64,000 nucleotides of DNA from Chryseobacterium paludis (GTDB taxonomy: Bacteria > Bacteroidota > Bacteroidia > Flavobacteriales > Weeksellaceae), in NCBI RefSeq assembly GCF_025403485.1, contig NZ_CP099966.1:3509001-3573000 (forward strand). The letters run 5' to 3'. The position numbers were made by a program, and so were the translations under genes. Positions 9,247 through 18,056 of the stretch are shown here, in pieces; position 1 is the first letter of the stretch; each line of letters starts with the position of its first letter. Under the pieces are notes generated by a model, which made no database searches, was not told the DNA's origin, and saw nothing but the letters and a program-made list of their open reading frames with translations.

Positions 9247-10236
9247 TTACCAGTCATTCTCATATATGTTTTTATAGAATCCCCATTTATTAGGCTCTGA
9301 TATAACTAAACCTCCCGTAATAAAAGGACTCTCTTTGCTTAATTCCTTATGTTTATAATCTTCATTATTGAGTTGGAATTGAGTGTAATTTATTTTTTTC
9401 ACTAAAGTTTTATTTCCTAAGGAATCATTGGTGAAAACTTCAAAATAAGCTCTCGTATGCATAGGAAAATGATGATATAAGTCCAAATCAAAAATAACAT
9501 GTAAAGACATAAAGTAAGATGACGGGTCTGGATGATTTTTAGGAATAAAGTAAGGGTCTGCAGGCATTTCCTCACTCTTGAACTCTATCACAAAAGAATG
9601 GTAGCCGGTTGGGATCTTATTGATTGTTTGAAGTCCGGAAAATCTAATTGGAAATTGATAAGGAATTACCGAGAGAAATAAAGCTGTTTTTGCTTTTCTG
9701 GTTTCTCCGTAATCAATGAATTTAGAATGGAAAAAAAGGTTCCAAAACCAATCATATTGAAGACTTTTTTCCAGGTCCGTTTTATTATCTATTTTATGAT
9801 CAACTGATGTGAAAAGATCAGTAAGAGGTTTGCTCGAGTATTTTTGTGATAGTTTAGATTTTTCATCTTTCCATCGTTCTTTAATCTCTTCCAGATTAGT
9901 GATTTCATTGGTGCCGATACCTTTTTCATTCAGGTGAGTTTGAATAGGGTATAAGGCTTTTGATATTGAGTCTGCTAAAATTTCACTGATATTGTCGGGC
10001 TGATGCTGATTATAGAAAATATTTTTTTTGTTAATCGTTAAAACACCCTTATTATATTCAAGATTTAGATCTGCTGTTGCCTCGTAATCAATTCTTTTTG
10101 ATGGGACTTTCTCATCATAGGAATAGTATTTAATTGAGATGCCATAGTTTCTGGGTTCCAGTCCCAAAGGATTGATTCTAAGCGTATTTAATCTCCTTAA
10201 TATTTCTTTTTTTGACATTACGATGCCCATAACCAT
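9247..10236 (-). CDS. Hypothetical protein of the PAAR-linked operon
   Basis: About 329 residues, cytosolic-looking, with no signal peptide or clear domain. The N-terminal 120 residues are polar and helical (NISEILADSISKALYPIQTHLNEK). The C-terminal 150 residues look beta-rich (GYHSFVIEFKSEEMPADPYF, SYFMSLHVIFDLDLYHHFP). The start is uncertain: ATGs at 10236, 10230 and 10218 are all in frame, and MSKKEILRRLN at 10218 looks the more natural. A -7-like box (TAAATTTG, minus strand, 10272-10279) lies about 35 bases upstream. As first gene of the minus operon, 54 bases before the DUF4280 gene, it may be a loading chaperone or second cargo. That is inference from position only. Confidence 0.6.
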   Translation of the reverse strand: MVMGIVMSKKEILRRLNTLRINPLGLEPRNYGISIKYYSYDEKVPSKRIDYEATADLNLEYNKGVLTINKKNIFYNQHQPDNISEILADSISKALYPIQTHLNEKGIGTNEITNLEEIKERWKDEKSKLSQKYSSKPLTDLFTSVDHKIDNKTDLEKSLQYDWFWNLFFHSKFIDYGETRKAKTALFLSVIPYQFPIRFSGLQTINKIPTGYHSFVIEFKSEEMPADPYFIPKNHPDPSSYFMSLHVIFDLDLYHHFPMHTRAYFEVFTNDSLGNKTLVKKINYTQFQLNNEDYKHKELSKESPFITGGLVISEPNKWGFYKNIYENDW

Positions 10237-10340
10237 ATCATTTTAACCTGTCAAACATTAGTTGTAATAATCAAATTTAATGAATTGTTTGTAAAATCTT
10301 TAAATTTTTAAAAGGAGAGTTAAATATAGTATAGATGTGC

Positions 10341-10348
10341 TATTTTTG
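10341..10348 (+). promoter_or_regulatory. -7 promoter box (TATTTTTG)
   Basis: A perfect TAnnTTTG match 33 bases before the start of the leucine-rich T9SS protein. No clear TTTG lies at the expected -33 distance. Confidence 0.55.
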
Positions 10349-10381
10349 TGACTTAACCGAAGCTAATAAACCAATTAAAAT

Positions 10382-12664
10382 ATGAGAATAAAATCTACAT
10401 TAATCTTCCTGGGGATAACTTCTTTTTGTAACGCTCAGATACTTAGTATTCCTGATTCGCAATTCAAAGCTAAATTATTACAGGCGGATATCACCAATGA
10501 TATTGCGAAAAATATAAATGGCAGCTCTATTAAAATAGATGCCAACAACAATAATGAAATAGAGCAAAATGAAGTTTTGGCTGTTTATCAATTGCAAATT
10601 CAAAATATTTCTGCAACTTCACCAACTAAGATATCAGATCTAACAGGTTTGAATGCATTTTCAAATTTAAAAGTGTTAGTCGCTTTTAATAATGCGGTTA
10701 CTAATGCTGATGTTTCTCCTCTTGTGAACCTGGAGCACATTGATTTTACAAATAATTTACTTAATTCAATTAATCTCAATGGTTTGCTTAATCTAAAAAG
10801 GCTTAATTGTTCTTATAACAACCTCGTAACGTTAAATATTACAGGGTTATCTAATCTGCAGATCCTCGATTGTGGACACAATCAAATTGCCAATTTAGAT
10901 TTAAGTAATAAGCCGGAGTTAATACAACTGGAAGCTCGAAATAATAATATTTCGACTTTGGATGTAAGTAGCCTAATTAAAGTTAACGATTTTGTTGTTA
11001 ATGACAATCCTATTTCGGTACTGGACTTGTCAATGATTAATAAAATAGGAACTCTTCAATGTATGCATACCAATGTGAGTGTAGTCGATGTATCCAATCA
11101 GACAGGTTTAACTACTTTATTGTGTGGTAATAATCCAAATTTGGAGAGGATTTTCATGAAAAACGGAAGTGTAGAATCTGGACTGAATTTTGAAAATCTC
11201 CCTAATTTAAAATATGTATGTGTTGACGAGTGGGAGATGTACACGATTCAACAGCATGTAAATATTAATGGCAGTACAAATTGTTCCGTTAATACCTATT
11301 GTTCATTTAATCCGGGTGGGACTTATTATGTAGCTCAAGGAAGCACGAAATATGATTTTAATAATGATGGCTGTGGTATTACAGACCCTATATATCCAAA
11401 TATGAAGTTCAATGTGACCAATCAAGGAGGGTATTTAACAGGAGTATTGATAGGTAATTCATCTGGAAACTATGGTTTACCAGTATTAGCAGGAACACAT
11501 ACGCTTACTCCTATTCTGGAAACCCCGGCTTATTTTACGGTTAATCCATCAAGTGCTACTTTCTCTTTTCCCTCTATGGTAAGTCCACAAACTCAAAACT
11601 TTTGTGTTATCCCGAATGGAGTTCATAATGACCTTGAAATCAACGTTATTCCTTTAGATGGTGCAAGACCGGGATTTGATGCGCATTATAAAATAATTTA
11701 TAAGAATAAAGGAAATCAGACTCAATCGGGTTTAATTACTCTGCAATTTAATGACGCCGTTTTGGACTTTGTGTCTTCTGTTCCGGGTATTTCAAATCAG
11801 GTGCCCAATATTTTATCATGGAATTTTTCAAACATCCAGCCTTTTGAAACAAGAGTAATCAATTTTGTGCTGAATTTAAATGCGCCTACAGAAGTACCTC
11901 CTTTAAATTTAGGTGATATTTTGAATTTTAACGCACATATTTCAGACAATAGTGATGAGACTCCCCAAGATAATATTTCCGTATTGAACCAAAATGTTGT
12001 CAATGCTTTTGATCCGAATGATAAAACCTGTTTAGAAGGGAATATGATTTCACAGAGTTCTGCAGGTGGTTATGTGCATTATTTAATCCGTTTTGAAAAC
12101 AATGGTACTGCAAATGCTCAGAACATTTTAGTGAAAGATATCATAGATGGGAACAAGTTTGATATAAACAGTTTAATACCTATTGGAGGAAGTCATGATT
12201 ATGAAACCAAAATTACAGGGACAAAAGTAGAATTTATCTTTCAGGGTATTAATCTTCCTTTTGATGATGCTAATAATGACGGTTATGTGATATTTAAAAT
12301 TAAGGTAAAACCGACATTGCTTGCTGGAGAGTCGTTTGCAAATATGGCAAATATTTATTTTGATTATAATTTCCCAATAGAAACAAATAACTATGTTACA
12401 ACTGTTCAAAACTCATTAGGAATAAAAGACACGGAGTTTAAAACTGATATTGCAATTTATCCAAATCCTGTAAAGGATGTTTTAATATTTAAAACAAGTG
12501 AAAAATTGATAAAAATTGAAATATATGACCTGGCAGGAAGAATTGTTAGAAAAGCTTTTCTAAGTGAAAACAAAATAGATATAAATGATTTGAAATCTGG
12601 AAATTATATTATAAAAGTCTATACAAAAGAAGCTTCAAATACCTTAAAATTAATTAAGAAGTAA
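10382..12664 (+). CDS. Secreted leucine-rich-repeat protein with T9SS type A sorting domain
   Basis: A 760-residue exported protein. An N-terminal signal peptide (about residues 1-19, cleaved near CNAQ) is followed by a calcium-site-like stretch (KIDANNNNEIEQNEV). About eight irregular leucine-rich repeats follow (residues 75-290; LNLKRLNCSYNNLVTLNI-type units). A middle of immunoglobulin/DUF11-like beta domains (about 410-670, VHYLIRFENNGTANAQNI) precedes the C-terminal sorting domain from about residue 685, with IAIYPNPVKDVLIF, IEIYDLAGRIV and LKSGNYIIKVYT. T9SS tails direct passage over the outer membrane and attachment to the cell surface or release. Probable role: adhesion or surface binding. 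It is monocistronic, with its own terminator. Confidence 0.88.
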   Translation: MRIKSTLIFLGITSFCNAQILSIPDSQFKAKLLQADITNDIAKNINGSSIKIDANNNNEIEQNEVLAVYQLQIQNISATSPTKISDLTGLNAFSNLKVLVAFNNAVTNADVSPLVNLEHIDFTNNLLNSINLNGLLNLKRLNCSYNNLVTLNITGLSNLQILDCGHNQIANLDLSNKPELIQLEARNNNISTLDVSSLIKVNDFVVNDNPISVLDLSMINKIGTLQCMHTNVSVVDVSNQTGLTTLLCGNNPNLERIFMKNGSVESGLNFENLPNLKYVCVDEWEMYTIQQHVNINGSTNCSVNTYCSFNPGGTYYVAQGSTKYDFNNDGCGITDPIYPNMKFNVTNQGGYLTGVLIGNSSGNYGLPVLAGTHTLTPILETPAYFTVNPSSATFSFPSMVSPQTQNFCVIPNGVHNDLEINVIPLDGARPGFDAHYKIIYKNKGNQTQSGLITLQFNDAVLDFVSSVPGISNQVPNILSWNFSNIQPFETRVINFVLNLNAPTEVPPLNLGDILNFNAHISDNSDETPQDNISVLNQNVVNAFDPNDKTCLEGNMISQSSAGGYVHYLIRFENNGTANAQNILVKDIIDGNKFDINSLIPIGGSHDYETKITGTKVEFIFQGINLPFDDANNDGYVIFKIKVKPTLLAGESFANMANIYFDYNFPIETNNYVTTVQNSLGIKDTEFKTDIAIYPNPVKDVLIFKTSEKLIKIEIYDLAGRIVRKAFLSENKIDINDLKSGNYIIKVYTKEASNTLKLIKK

Positions 12665-12689
12665 AATTGTTGAAATATTAATATACGTG

Positions 12690-12716
12690 AGGTTGATCAA
12701 TGGATCAACCTTTTTT
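12690..12716 (+). terminator. Rho-independent terminator after the LRR/T9SS gene
   Basis: Perfect 9-bp stem AGGTTGATC (12690-12698) / GATCAACCT (12703-12711) with loop AATG and a run of T. Confidence 0.88.
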
Positions 12717-12741
12717 GTTATAAGCGATTGATATAAAAAAG

Positions 12742-12770
12742 AAAAATCTCCCAGTTTCCTGAGAGATTTT
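12742..12770 (-). terminator. Terminator of the tRNA-Val pair
   Basis: Read on the minus strand, AAAATCTC and GAGATTTT arms with an inner CAG/CTG pair and a 4-base loop are followed by a T-rich tail. It lies just past the 3' end of the second tRNA. Confidence 0.75.
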
Positions 12771-12773
12771 CTG

Positions 12774-12848
12774 TGGGCCCTGAGGGATTCGAACCCCCGA
12801 CCCTCTGGGTGTAAACCAGATGCTCTGAACCAACTGAGCTAAGAGCCC
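12774..12848 (-). tRNA. tRNA-Val (anticodon TAC), second copy in transcription order
   Basis: A 75-nt cloverleaf on the minus strand. Acceptor stem GGGCTCT pairs with AGGGCCC (one G-T pair) and the discriminator is A. D-arm CTCAGTTGGTTCAGAG, anticodon arm TCTGG-TTTACAC-CCAGA with anticodon TAC, and T-arm GGTTCGAATCC. The 3' CCA is not encoded. Identical in sequence to the copy at 12886-12960, and followed by a terminator, so the pair is one transcript. Confidence 0.96.
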
Positions 12849-12885
12849 TGAATTTTTTTTAAAAGGCTTCAGTTACCTTTCTCTG

Positions 12886-12960
12886 TGGGCCCTGAGGGAT
12901 TCGAACCCCCGACCCTCTGGGTGTAAACCAGATGCTCTGAACCAACTGAGCTAAGAGCCC
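12886..12960 (-). tRNA. tRNA-Val (anticodon TAC), first copy in transcription order
   Basis: Same 75-nt sequence as the copy 112 bases away, with acceptor, D, anticodon (TAC) and T arms all intact and no encoded CCA. It lies 40 bases before folC's stop codon on the same strand, so it could be read from an upstream promoter through folC or from its own promoter. Confidence 0.96.
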
Positions 12961-13000
12961 CACTTACGATTTCTCGTTTTGAGTGGTGCAAATATACGAC

Positions 13001-14245
13001 TTATTCTTTTACAGACAAATTTTTTTCTAAAAATTCTCCGACTACAAAGTTGCTTCCGCCAATAAAAATCATTTCATCATTTGTACATTCTTGTTTTGCA
13101 GATAAATACGCTTCCTGTACAGAATCAAAAATTTTGTAAATTATTTTTGCATTAATGAGCAAATCTTCATAATCTTTTGGATGGCGTCCCCTGTGAATAG
13201 CTGGTTTTGCAAAATAAAACTTAGAATTTTCAGGCAGCAAATTCATCACTTCATCTATTTTTTTATCATTTACAAAACCTAAAATAACATGTTTGTGGCG
13301 ATCAATTGAATTGAGCTGGGAAAAAACCTGTTCTAATCCTGCTTGATTGTGAGCGGTATCACAAATCGTTAATGGAGTTTTGGAAAACTCAAACCAACGA
13401 CCAATAAATCCGGTGTTCTGATTAACATTTAGTAATCCACTTTCAATATCCTGGTGTGAAATTTCAACATTTAACCTTGTTAATTCATCTGTTAAAGCTA
13501 AAACAACCCGGATATTCTTTTGTTGATAGTTTCCTTTTAAATCTGATTTTAAATCTGATTTTATGGAAGTAGCGTCAATAAAATTGGCATTTTCTTTTTT
13601 GGCTTTATCCCTAATAATATTTTTTACAGTCTCATTTTCATCTCCCGAAATGATTGTAATATTACTTTTAATAATGCCTGCTTTCTCATAGGCAATTTCC
13701 TCGATGGTATTACCTAATATGTTCTGATGGTCTAATTGTACATTCGTAATGGCAGAAACCATAGGTTTTATTATGTTTGTAGAGTCTAGTCTGCCTCCCA
13801 ATCCTACTTCTATAATAGCAAAATCGACTTGCTGCTGATAAAAATACTCAAAAGCCATTATGGTTGTGAACTCAAAAAAAGAGGGTAGAATGTCCTCTGG
13901 AAGAGTTTTTAGTTTCTGAATGAAATTAAAAACAAATTCTTTATCACAATTTTCACCGTTCACTTTTATACGTTCTGTAAAATCAATAAGATGAGGTGAA
14001 TTATATATTCCGACTTTGTATCCTGCTTCCTGGAGTATAGAGGCCAACATATTACTTGTTGAACCCTTTCCATTCGTTCCTCCAATATGAATACATTTTA
14101 TTTTTTCCTGTGGGTTGTCAAAAAAAGCACAAAGCTTGGTTATATTATCCAATCCCGGCTTGTAAGCCTTCTCACCATCGATCTGATAGTTGGGTGCTTG
14201 CACGAAAAGCCAGTCTACGGCTTCTTGATATTCTTTGGTTGTCAT
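13001..14245 (-). CDS. folC: Bifunctional folylpolyglutamate synthase / dihydrofolate synthase
   Basis: A 414-residue Mur-ligase-fold enzyme that adds glutamate to dihydropteroate and to reduced folates, using ATP. Visible motifs: P-loop HIGGTNGKGSTS (about residues 53-64), YNSPHLIDFTERI, the FAIIEVGLGGRLDSTN Mg/ATP region, TNVQLDHQNILG with the conserved His, and in the C-terminal domain CDTAHNQAGL. Normal length for the family. Its promoter faces away from the TolC-like gene; the 97-base gap between 14246 and 14342 holds both promoters. Confidence 0.95.
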   Translation of the reverse strand: MTTKEYQEAVDWLFVQAPNYQIDGEKAYKPGLDNITKLCAFFDNPQEKIKCIHIGGTNGKGSTSNMLASILQEAGYKVGIYNSPHLIDFTERIKVNGENCDKEFVFNFIQKLKTLPEDILPSFFEFTTIMAFEYFYQQQVDFAIIEVGLGGRLDSTNIIKPMVSAITNVQLDHQNILGNTIEEIAYEKAGIIKSNITIISGDENETVKNIIRDKAKKENANFIDATSIKSDLKSDLKGNYQQKNIRVVLALTDELTRLNVEISHQDIESGLLNVNQNTGFIGRWFEFSKTPLTICDTAHNQAGLEQVFSQLNSIDRHKHVILGFVNDKKIDEVMNLLPENSKFYFAKPAIHRGRHPKDYEDLLINAKIIYKIFDSVQEAYLSAKQECTNDEMIFIGGSNFVVGEFLEKNLSVKE

Positions 14246-14342
14246 GATGCAAAATTCTCAAAAGTTTTATTAAAATGAAACATTAATTTTTAAATGTGTA
14301 ACTTTTTTATATTTACTACGTCTAATATGGTAAAATCTCTAT

Positions 14343-15683
14343 ATGAAAAAAGTTTGGATTATCGTTTTCGGATTAACTTGTCTGGGTATGAATGCTCAGA
14401 AGAAATGGTCCTTAAGAGAATGTGTGGATTATGCGGTAAAACATAATCTTCAGGTTATCCAAAATGAATATTCGAAACAAGTTCAGGATTCTAATCTTAA
14501 AATTGCTAAAAAAGGATATTTACCCTCTGTATCAGCGAGTGTGGGGAACACAGTAAGTTTTGGACAGGCCTCATTGGGAACAGGAAGTATCAGGAATGAT
14601 AGGTTCAGTAATAATGCTAATCTCTCAGCAGATGTTTTAGTTTATAATAATGGACGACTAGAGAAAACAATTAGAAAATCACAATTTGATGTTGAGGCAA
14701 GCCAGTATGATATAGAAACAATAAAGAATGATATTTCTTTACAGATTGCACAACAGTATTTAACAACTTTACTGAACAAAGAAATTGTGAAAATTTCTCA
14801 AAGTGCTGTTGAGAATGCTCAAAAACAATATGAAAGAGCAAAAATAACTACCTTGGTAGGAACAACTGCTGAAACCGTTCTTGCTGAAGCACAATCAGCC
14901 GTAGCTAGAGAAAAGCAGAACCTTAAAACCGCAGAAATCAATACCGGAAGAAGTTTATTTGCCTTAGCTCAACTATTGCAGCTGCAGGAATACAAAGATT
15001 TTGATGTTGAAGATGTAGACGTTCCGGACGAGCTTACTCCACAATTGAAATCTGTAGATGAGGTTTTAACGACTGCTTATGACAATCAGCCGCAGATAAA
15101 AGCAGCGGAAAGTAGAATTAGATCTGCTGAAGCGCAAACAGAAGTGTCTAAAACAGCATTTTGGCCAACGGTAACAGCAAGTGCAGGAATCGGAAGTTTT
15201 TATAATAACTTACTTAATACAAATAATGTGGGTAATGCACTGGTTTACATTGAAGAGCCCAATTTTTTCCAACAATATAAAGACAACTTCGGGCAGCAGG
15301 CCGGATTGTCAGTGAGTATTCCAGTTTTTAATAAAGGAATAACAAAGTTACAAGTCGAGCAATCCAGGATCAATGAAAGTGTTGCCAAAAATACATTGGA
15401 ACAACAGAAGCAAACGGTAAGACAAAATGTTCAGAAAGCACAATTTGACGTAGATGCTAATTATGAAGCATATATTGCTGCAGTTGAAGCAGCAAAAAGC
15501 ACAAAGCTTTCAATGGATTTTGCAGATAAAAGTTATGCAGCAGGAAGAACCACTATCTTTGATTTAAATGTAGCCAGAAATAATTATGCGAATGCACAGG
15601 GTTCTGTGGCTCAAGCTAAATTTAATTATCTTTTCAGTCTTAAATTGTTGAATTTCTATGCAGGAATTCCACTAAGTTTGTAA
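14343..15683 (+). CDS. TolC family outer-membrane efflux protein
   Basis: A 446-residue outer-membrane factor. A signal peptide (MKKVWIIVFGLTCLGMNAQ) precedes WSLRECVDYAVKHNLQVIQ, the standard opening of Bacteroidota TolC homologues. Two long helical repeats follow, with YNNGRLEKTIRKSQFDVEAS and FNKGITKLQVEQSRI in the two halves and AAGRTTIFDLNVARNNY near the end. It would form a trimeric channel for an RND or ABC efflux pump. No pump or membrane-fusion gene is adjacent, so its partner is encoded elsewhere. A SprT-like gene starts 1 base after its stop. Confidence 0.92.
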   Translation: MKKVWIIVFGLTCLGMNAQKKWSLRECVDYAVKHNLQVIQNEYSKQVQDSNLKIAKKGYLPSVSASVGNTVSFGQASLGTGSIRNDRFSNNANLSADVLVYNNGRLEKTIRKSQFDVEASQYDIETIKNDISLQIAQQYLTTLLNKEIVKISQSAVENAQKQYERAKITTLVGTTAETVLAEAQSAVAREKQNLKTAEINTGRSLFALAQLLQLQEYKDFDVEDVDVPDELTPQLKSVDEVLTTAYDNQPQIKAAESRIRSAEAQTEVSKTAFWPTVTASAGIGSFYNNLLNTNNVGNALVYIEEPNFFQQYKDNFGQQAGLSVSIPVFNKGITKLQVEQSRINESVAKNTLEQQKQTVRQNVQKAQFDVDANYEAYIAAVEAAKSTKLSMDFADKSYAAGRTTIFDLNVARNNYANAQGSVAQAKFNYLFSLKLLNFYAGIPLSL

Positions 15684-15684
15684 A

Positions 15685-16275
15685 ATGTCTATCCAATCAT
15701 TAGAAAAATATTTACCACCGAATACACTTCAGTACTTGAAAATCTGGTTTTCAGATTATTATATTCATATAAAAATTACTCGAAATAGGAATTCCAAGCT
15801 GGGAGACTATAGAAAGCTCCCAGATCATTCCCATGAAATAACAATCAATTCTACATTGGTTCCCCAACTCTTTTTCTTCGTGCTTACTCATGAGTTAGCT
15901 CATCTTATTGCCTTTGAAAAATATGGAAGAAGAATTTCTCCTCATGGTAACGAATGGAAAGAGACTTTCAGACGGATGCTTCTGGAAAGTACTGAGGTAT
16001 ATGATGAAGCTTTGAGGCCAATTATCATGAAATTTTCAAAGTCTCCAAAGGCCAATTTTATGGCAAGTCCGGATTTGGTTAAATATTTCCATATTGAGAA
16101 ACAAGATGATAAACTTCAATTTATTGAAGAATTAAAAGAAGGAGACTACTTTATGTACCGAAACGAGAAGTATTTTCTAGAAGGTCTGATTAAAAAAAAC
16201 TATCTTTGTAAGAACCTGGCTACTGGAAGGAAGTATTCTTTCAAACCTTTGGCAAGGGTAGAAAAATGTAGTTAA
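15685..16275 (+). CDS. SprT-like zinc metallopeptidase-domain protein
   Basis: A 196-residue cytosolic protein with the SprT-type zincin motif HELAH (His69, Glu70, His73) in FVLTHELAHLIAF, followed by YGRRISPHGNEWKETFRRML with the usual third ligand region. The C-terminal 60 residues (MYRNEKYFLEGLIKKNYLCKNLATGRKY) look like the small beta domain that in SprT proteins often binds zinc, here with one Cys only. Family members include Spartan, which cleaves DNA-protein crosslinks; the bacterial role is not established. Tightly packed between a TolC-like gene (1 base) and a nucleotidyltransferase (2 bases). Confidence 0.85.
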   Translation: MSIQSLEKYLPPNTLQYLKIWFSDYYIHIKITRNRNSKLGDYRKLPDHSHEITINSTLVPQLFFFVLTHELAHLIAFEKYGRRISPHGNEWKETFRRMLLESTEVYDEALRPIIMKFSKSPKANFMASPDLVKYFHIEKQDDKLQFIEELKEGDYFMYRNEKYFLEGLIKKNYLCKNLATGRKYSFKPLARVEKCS

Positions 16276-16277
16276 AC

Positions 16278-17360
16278 ATGTCAAAATCAGATAAATACTG
16301 TGTAATTATGGCAGGTGGGATTGGTAGCAGATTCTGGCCTATGAGTACGCAGAAGTTTCCAAAACAATTTCAGGATATTTTAGGAGTAGGACGTACAATG
16401 ATCCAACAGACTTACGACAGGATTAGTAAGATCATTCCTAATGAAAATATTTTTGTTATTACAAATAAGGAGTATATGAGTCTTTCTCATCAACAATTGC
16501 CTGAAATTCCTGAAAGTAATATCGTTGGAGAGCCCTTGATGAAAAACACGGCAGCATGTAATCTTTATATGGCAAATAAAATTGCTGAGATTGATCCTGA
16601 TGCTACAATAGTTGTTTTGCCTGCAGATCATTTAATATTAAAAGAAAATGTTTTCCTTGAAAAAGTAGAACTTGCCTTTGACCTGGCTTCAAAAAATGAT
16701 TATCTGGTTACGTTAGGAATCACACCAACAAGGCCGGATACCGGTTATGGATATATTCAATTTGTTGATAAAAAAGAAGCTGAATGTTTTAAAGTTAAAA
16801 CATTCACAGAAAAACCAATTTTAGAAATCGCTCAAAGTTTCTTAGAAAGTGGAGACTTTCTTTGGAATGCAGGAATCTTTATCTGGAATGTGAAAAGTAT
16901 TCATAAGGCGTTCGAAACCTACCTTCCTGAAATGACTCAACATTTTATGGCTTGTGAATATAATGCTGAGAGTGAGGATAATTGTATTGAGCTTATTTAT
17001 CCAAAAGTTCAAAAGATCTCTATAGATAATGGAATTTTGGAAAAAGCTAAAAATGTATATGTTATACCTTCAGATCTTGGATGGAGCGATTTAGGGACAT
17101 GGACCTCTGTTTATGAAAATGCGGAAAAAGATGCTAATGAAAATACGGTAAAGCTTAAATATCTCCTTGCATATAACTCGAAAGGGAATATTGTTCGGAT
17201 GAAGAGCAACAACAAGGCTGTCATTATAGATGGACTGGAAAACTACATTATCGTAGATACGGATAAAGCACTGCTTATTTGTCCGCGAGACAATGATCAG
17301 CTTATAAAAGATTATGTTCTTGACCTGAAGAACTTCAAAAAAGGAGAGAAGTTTATGTAG
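16278..17360 (+). CDS. Mannose-1-phosphate guanylyltransferase
   Basis: A 360-residue nucleotidyltransferase making GDP-mannose from mannose-1-phosphate and GTP, a precursor of GDP-fucose, mannans and O-antigen. Motifs: the pyrophosphorylase signature VIMAGGIGSRFWPMSTQKFPK at residues 8-28 (written MAGGIGSRFWPMS and TQKFPKQF), VVLPADHLI, GYGYIQF, FTEKP, FLWNAGIFIWN and DLGWSDLGTW. No phosphomannose isomerase domain is fused, as is usual for this shorter class. It closes the run from 14343. Confidence 0.93.
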   Translation: MSKSDKYCVIMAGGIGSRFWPMSTQKFPKQFQDILGVGRTMIQQTYDRISKIIPNENIFVITNKEYMSLSHQQLPEIPESNIVGEPLMKNTAACNLYMANKIAEIDPDATIVVLPADHLILKENVFLEKVELAFDLASKNDYLVTLGITPTRPDTGYGYIQFVDKKEAECFKVKTFTEKPILEIAQSFLESGDFLWNAGIFIWNVKSIHKAFETYLPEMTQHFMACEYNAESEDNCIELIYPKVQKISIDNGILEKAKNVYVIPSDLGWSDLGTWTSVYENAEKDANENTVKLKYLLAYNSKGNIVRMKSNNKAVIIDGLENYIIVDTDKALLICPRDNDQLIKDYVLDLKNFKKGEKFM

Positions 17361-17390
17361 TAGTGCTTTACTTTTTATAACTTTCAAATT

Positions 17391-18056
17391 ATGATAAAAT
17401 TGGCATCTAAACTTGTTACATTCACTTTTATTCTTTTAGGAATTTTGACATATTCTCAGGAAAAAAAGAAATTTTCAAGTATCCCAAATGTTCTAAAAGA
17501 AATTGAACCCAATGGGAAAATTGATTTTTGGGTGTTAGTTTATAATACCTATGCAAAAGATCAGGAGATAAAAATCTCAGGGGCAAAAAAAGATTATACA
17601 CCACAATTCTCGGGCTTTGATCTGTTTCCGGACGAAGATAGTTTTTATTATATAGCTTATTCTTCAGGAGGTAAAATAAGTTATATCACTGATCTTGAAA
17701 GCCTGAAAGGGTTTATTGGAAAAGTAGATAATGTTGAAGAAGCGGCGATTGCTGCGACTATAGATGGATACATGATAGATGAGGAATTTACGGATGTGGC
17801 AGGAAATTATTACGAAGACCGGAATAATTATTATTTAGATTTAGGAAAATTAACATCAAAGGAATGTCCATATCAAAAAACACATTATACATTAACGGTA
17901 AACAAAACTACCGGAGCCATAACTAATGTAAAGGATAATGGAACTTATATTGAACTTTATAATAAGAAGTGTGCCAACAACCCAAGGCTTTTAAAAATTG
18001 AAAAAAAGGAAGAACCAAAAAAAGATGAGCCTAAGAAATCAACCAAAAGAAAATAA
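17391..18056 (+). CDS. Exported hypothetical protein
   Basis: 221 residues with a signal peptide (MIKLASKLVTFTFILLGILTYSQ). The mature protein has a globular region with FDLFPDEDSFYYIAYSSGGKI and VAGNYYEDRNNYYLDLGKL, a CPYQKTHYTLTVNKTTGAITN stretch (split here: CPYQKTHY, TLTVNKTTGAIT), and a very lysine-rich tail (KKEEPKKDEPKKSTKRK). Two cysteines could form a disulfide. I do not recognise a domain. The last 32 bases overlap the start of the following acetyltransferase gene, so the two are likely coupled. Confidence 0.7.
   Translation: MIKLASKLVTFTFILLGILTYSQEKKKFSSIPNVLKEIEPNGKIDFWVLVYNTYAKDQEIKISGAKKDYTPQFSGFDLFPDEDSFYYIAYSSGGKISYITDLESLKGFIGKVDNVEEAAIAATIDGYMIDEEFTDVAGNYYEDRNNYYLDLGKLTSKECPYQKTHYTLTVNKTTGAITNVKDNGTYIELYNKKCANNPRLLKIEKKEEPKKDEPKKSTKRK

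Noticed and set aside
12774..12960. Tandem tRNA repeats as attachment sites of an integrated element
   Set aside because: The direct repeat is simply two complete tRNAs; nothing lies between them and no integrase is present.
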